From Pseudomonas fluorescens (GTDB taxonomy: Bacteria > Pseudomonadota > Gammaproteobacteria > Pseudomonadales > Pseudomonadaceae), in assembly GCF_902497625.1 (NCBI RefSeq), contig NZ_CABVGX010000008.1, positions 1-64,000 of the forward strand: 64,000 bases of DNA. The letters run 5' to 3'. The notes under the pieces were generated by a model. The model was not told the origin of the DNA. It did no database searches and was given only the letters and a program-made list of their open reading frames with translations. A program made the position numbers and the translations under genes. The stretch's first letter is position 1. Each line of letters begins with the position of its first letter. This document shows positions 61,628-64,000 of this stretch, piece after piece.

Positions 61628-62740
61628 TTAATACTCCGTCAAATCCGCTAACGGATGCCGACCTTCCCAGGCCTTGTGAAAATGCGCTTCCACCACCGCT
61701 TCCGGCACAGTATTAACATCCGGCCAATGCCAATGTGGCTTCTGATCCTTGTCGATCAATCGCGCCCGAACACCCTCGCTGAACTCCGGATGACGGCAGC
61801 AATTGAGGCTGACGGTGTATTCCATCTGAAAGACCTGCGCCAACGAGAGGTGGCGAGCGCGAACGATCTGTTCCCAGACCAGATGAGCGGTTAACGGCGA
61901 CCCTTCGCTCAGGGTTCGGGCTGCGCGACTCAGCACCAGGTCCGGGTCATCGCGTAACGGACTGATAGCCTTCCAGGCGCAACGCACGTCACTGACATCC
62001 AGCAATTGGTCAATTCGCTCGCGACGCGGCAACCACTGCGCGGGGGGCATTTGCGGCAGTGCTTCCTGCTGCAGCGCCTTGAGCAAACTGTTGAGTTGCA
62101 TCGATGTCTGTTCCTGCCAGTTCAATTGCAGCAAGCCCTCAATCAGATCCTCCTGCTGTTCATCGAGCAGGAAACGGTCGGCGAGGTCTAGATCAATCGC
62201 ATCGCGACCGTTCATGTGCGCGCCGGTCAGGCCGAGAAACAGACCGAGCTTGCCCGGCAGTCGCGACAGAAACCAGCTGGCGCCGACGTCAGGGTAAAGG
62301 CCGATGCTGATTTCCGGCATCGCCAGGCGGCTGCTCGGCGTGACGATGCGAATGCTCGCGCCTTGCAGCAGGCCCATGCCGCCGCCCAGCACATAGCCGT
62401 GACCCCAGCAGATCAGCGGTTTCGGATAGGTGTGCAAATTGAAATCGAGCCGGTATTCCGCCGCGAAGAAATTCGCGGCCAACGGCGGCACTTCGCCGGG
62501 TGTCGCGCGGCAGGCTTCGACCAGGCTGCGCACTTCGCCGCCGGCGCAAAAGGCCTTGGCGCCGTTGCCGCGCAACAGTACGCAAACAATCTGCGGTTCT
62601 CTGGCCCAGGCATCCAGTTGGTCGCGCAGGGCATTGATCATCGGCAAGGAGAGGGCGTTGAGGGATTTCTCGGCGTCCAGCGTGGCGATGCCGATGCGTG
62701 CGCCGTGGGTGCCGGTGAGTTCTTCGAAGTGCAGATTCAT
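61628..62740 (-). CDS. Enoyl-CoA hydratase/3-hydroxyisobutyryl-CoA hydrolase-like protein
   Basis: 370 residues from ATG at 62740 (GAGGTCACG upstream). Crotonase fold with FCAGGEVRSLVEA (oxyanion-hole region), KPLICWGHGYVLGGGMGLLQGASIRI and MPEISIGLYPDVGASWFLSRLPG (catalytic Glu and Asp), plus the longer C-terminal half of the HIBYL-CoA hydrolase group (ECH_2), which hydrolyses 3-hydroxyisobutyryl-CoA in valine degradation. Substrate unproven. Confidence 0.88.
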   Translation of the reverse strand: MNLHFEELTGTHGARIGIATLDAEKSLNALSLPMINALRDQLDAWAREPQIVCVLLRGNGAKAFCAGGEVRSLVEACRATPGEVPPLAANFFAAEYRLDFNLHTYPKPLICWGHGYVLGGGMGLLQGASIRIVTPSSRLAMPEISIGLYPDVGASWFLSRLPGKLGLFLGLTGAHMNGRDAIDLDLADRFLLDEQQEDLIEGLLQLNWQEQTSMQLNSLLKALQQEALPQMPPAQWLPRRERIDQLLDVSDVRCAWKAISPLRDDPDLVLSRAARTLSEGSPLTAHLVWEQIVRARHLSLAQVFQMEYTVSLNCCRHPEFSEGVRARLIDKDQKPHWHWPDVNTVPEAVVEAHFHKAWEGRHPLADLTEY

Positions 62741-62872
62741 CGTGACCTCAATCGGGTTTTTGAACGATCAGTATGATCGCTGTGCAGGAAAGTGCCGGAT
62801 GGGCGTCAGATCAATTGACAAGCGTGACGGGCTTTCCTAGGGTTCGCCCCATTGTCTTTGCCGGATGTAACC

Positions 62873-63565
62873 ATGACTGCTGACGACCGTATCAAACTCG
62901 AACCGAGCTGGAAGGAGGCACTGCGTGCTGAATTCGACCAGCCGTACATGGCGGAGTTGCGCAACTTCCTGCAACAGGAGCGTGCGGCGGGCAAGGAAAT
63001 TTATCCACCGGGTCCGCTGATTTTCAATGCGCTCAACTCGACGCCGCTGGACAAAGTCAAAGTCGTCATTCTCGGTCAGGACCCGTATCACGGTCCGGGG
63101 CAAGCGCACGGCTTGTGCTTTTCCGTGCAACCGGGCGTGCCGGCGCCGCCGTCGCTGGTGAACATTTATAAAGAATTGAAGCGCGACCTCAACATCGATA
63201 TTCCCAGCCATGGCTATTTGCAAAGCTGGGCCGACCAGGGCGTCTTGTTGCTCAACACCACCATGACCGTGGAGCGTGCGAACGCCAATGCGCACAAGGA
63301 TAAAGGCTGGCAGTTTTTCACCGACCGCATCATTGAAGTGGTGAGTCAGCAGCAGCCGCATCTGGTATTTATGCTCTGGGGCGCACATGCGCAAAGCAAA
63401 CAGAAACTGATCGATGCGACCAAGCATCTGGTGTTGACGTCGGTGCACCCGTCGCCGCTTTCCGCTTATCGCGGTTTCCTGGGCTGCGGGCATTTCGGTC
63501 GGGCGAACAAATTTCTCGAGCAGAATGGCGAGGCGCCGATCGAGTGGCGATTGCCGCCGGTTTGA
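62873..63565 (+). CDS. ung: Uracil-DNA glycosylase
   Basis: 230 residues (an upstream TTG at 62852 would add 7). Family 1 motifs: [14 protein letters not shown] (catalytic Asp, water-activating loop), [10 protein letters not shown], and [17 protein letters not shown] (catalytic His, minor-groove loop). Removes uracil from DNA to start base-excision repair. Confidence 0.96.
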   Translation: MTADDRIKLEPSWKEALRAEFDQPYMAELRNFLQQERAAGKEIYPPGPLIFNALNSTPLDKVKVVILGQDPYHGPGQAHGLCFSVQPGVPAPPSLVNIYKELKRDLNIDIPSHGYLQSWADQGVLLLNTTMTVERANANAHKDKGWQFFTDRIIEVVSQQQPHLVFMLWGAHAQSKQKLIDATKHLVLTSVHPSPLSAYRGFLGCGHFGRANKFLEQNGEAPIEWRLPPV

Positions 63566-63585
63566 TGCGGTGACAGCACCGGCCC

Positions 63586-63653
63586 CATCGCGAGCAGGCT
63601 CGCTCCCACAAGGTCAATGCTGATCCTGTGGGAGCGAGCCTGCTCGCGATGGA
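63586..63653. repeat. REP pair after ung
   Basis: ATCGCGAGCAGGCTCGCTCCCACA and TGTGGGAGCGAGCCTGCTCGCGAT type arms face each other about 20 bp apart, the most common REP form in Pseudomonas; may also end ung transcription. Confidence 0.85.
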
Positions 63654-63666
63654 GGCGACTCGGTTT

Positions 63667-64000
63667 CTACACAGAATCCCGATTCCAATACCTGAACAAC
63701 GGCTCCGCCAGAAACAACACAAACAACAATCGCATCACCTGCATGGCCGTCACCAGTGGCACCGACAATTGCAGGGTCTCCGCCGTCAGGCTCATCTCCG
63801 CGATCCCGCCGGGCATCATCCCCAGGGTCAGCGAGCGCAGATCCAGGTGGGTCAACGCACTCAACGCCAGCGCCGCCACTGTCGCGATCAACATGGTCAG
63901 CACTGTGCCGATCAACGTCCGCCCCATAAAGGACGGCGCGCGCCGAAAGAACTGCCGATTGAAGTGACACCCCAGTCCGCTGCCGATCAACCATTGGCCG
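63667..64000 (-). CDS. AbrB-family membrane protein (partial, runs off window)
   Basis: At least the last 110 residues of a protein that continues past 64000. GSGLGCHFNRQFFRRAPSFMGRTLIGTVLTMLIATVAALALS and LTLGMMPGGIAEMSLTAETLQLSVPLVTAMQVMRLLFVLFLAEPLF match the C-terminus of the AbrB (ammonia-monooxygenase-named) membrane proteins with paired repeats of hydrophobic segments. Function of the family is unclear. Only the last third is visible here. Confidence 0.8.
   Translation of the reverse strand, partial: GQWLIGSGLGCHFNRQFFRRAPSFMGRTLIGTVLTMLIATVAALALSALTHLDLRSLTLGMMPGGIAEMSLTAETLQLSVPLVTAMQVMRLLFVLFLAEPLFRYWNRDSV

Overview
The window is chromosomal DNA of a Pseudomonas, most likely the fluorescens group. 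Support comes from near full-length matches, recalled by eye, to Pseudomonas-specific proteins (AmrZ, the polyhydroxyalkanoate transacylase PhaG, a NrdA with two ATP cones, FlgM/FlgN/FlgZ, CheV/CheR), from the G+C-rich codon use, and from REP elements of the GTGGGAGCGAGC...GCTCGC type. No database search was possible; family names rest on motifs and remembered sequences.

Layout. 1-4.8 kb: six identical tRNA-Arg(ACG) genes in 148-bp tandem units, a small secreted protein, the Mg2+ channel gene mgtE, the ribbon-helix-helix regulator amrZ, and two tiny membrane-protein genes (one of only 59 codons) behind a good sigma-54 promoter. 4.77-15.25 kb: a 10.5-kb integrated element bounded by a 48-bp direct repeat of the 3' end of tRNA-Arg(CCT). 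It has a tyrosine integrase, an AlpA/Xis-like gene, a serine recombinase, several small regulators, a lone lambda-type tail assembly protein I followed by a lipoprotein, an unusually high number of perfect short palindromes, and an A+T-rich translationally coupled two-gene unit of unknown function (9822-11344), the best candidate for an undescribed system.

15.4-29 kb: a five-gene spermidine/putrescine-type ABC transporter and aldehyde dehydrogenase operon, a LuxR regulator, a gamma-glutamyl-polyamine oxidase-like flavoprotein, a TPR response regulator coupled to a short histidine kinase, a glutamine-synthetase-like gamma-glutamylpolyamine synthetase and a YcaD-like MFS protein. Together this looks like amine or polyamine uptake and catabolism. 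29.1-37 kb: flagella and chemotaxis: flgM-flgN-flgZ behind a sigma-28 (FliA) promoter, flgA behind a sigma-54 promoter, cheV-cheR, and flgBCDE behind a textbook sigma-54 promoter.

37.5-46.9 kb: nrdA (without nrdB next to it) with a long structured leader and a DnaA box upstream, a RstA/RstB-like two-component pair, a DJ-1/PfpI protein, an RHH protein, and a DapA-like lyase plus class II aldolase operon divergent from an XRE-cupin regulator, with a perfect operator palindrome between. 46.9-48.3 kb: a 1.4-kb composite repeat array in which REP pairs, GGCTGTTGTGG microrepeats and copies of the 3' end of the neighbouring SIR2-like (DUF4917) gene alternate.

48.3-64 kb: the DUF4917 gene, an iron alcohol dehydrogenase, a small transporter with divergent LysR regulator, a DUF4142 exported protein with an AlgU-type promoter, tam, a Fic-domain AMP-transferase with iteron-like upstream repeats, a small DUF3077-like gene with a long leader, a HicA-HicB toxin-antitoxin pair (hicA only 59 codons), tRNA-Gly(CCC), phaG, rsuA, a CWC protein, a Tyr/Gly/Arg-rich lipoprotein, an enoyl-CoA hydratase family enzyme, ung, and the end of an AbrB-family membrane protein that runs off the window.
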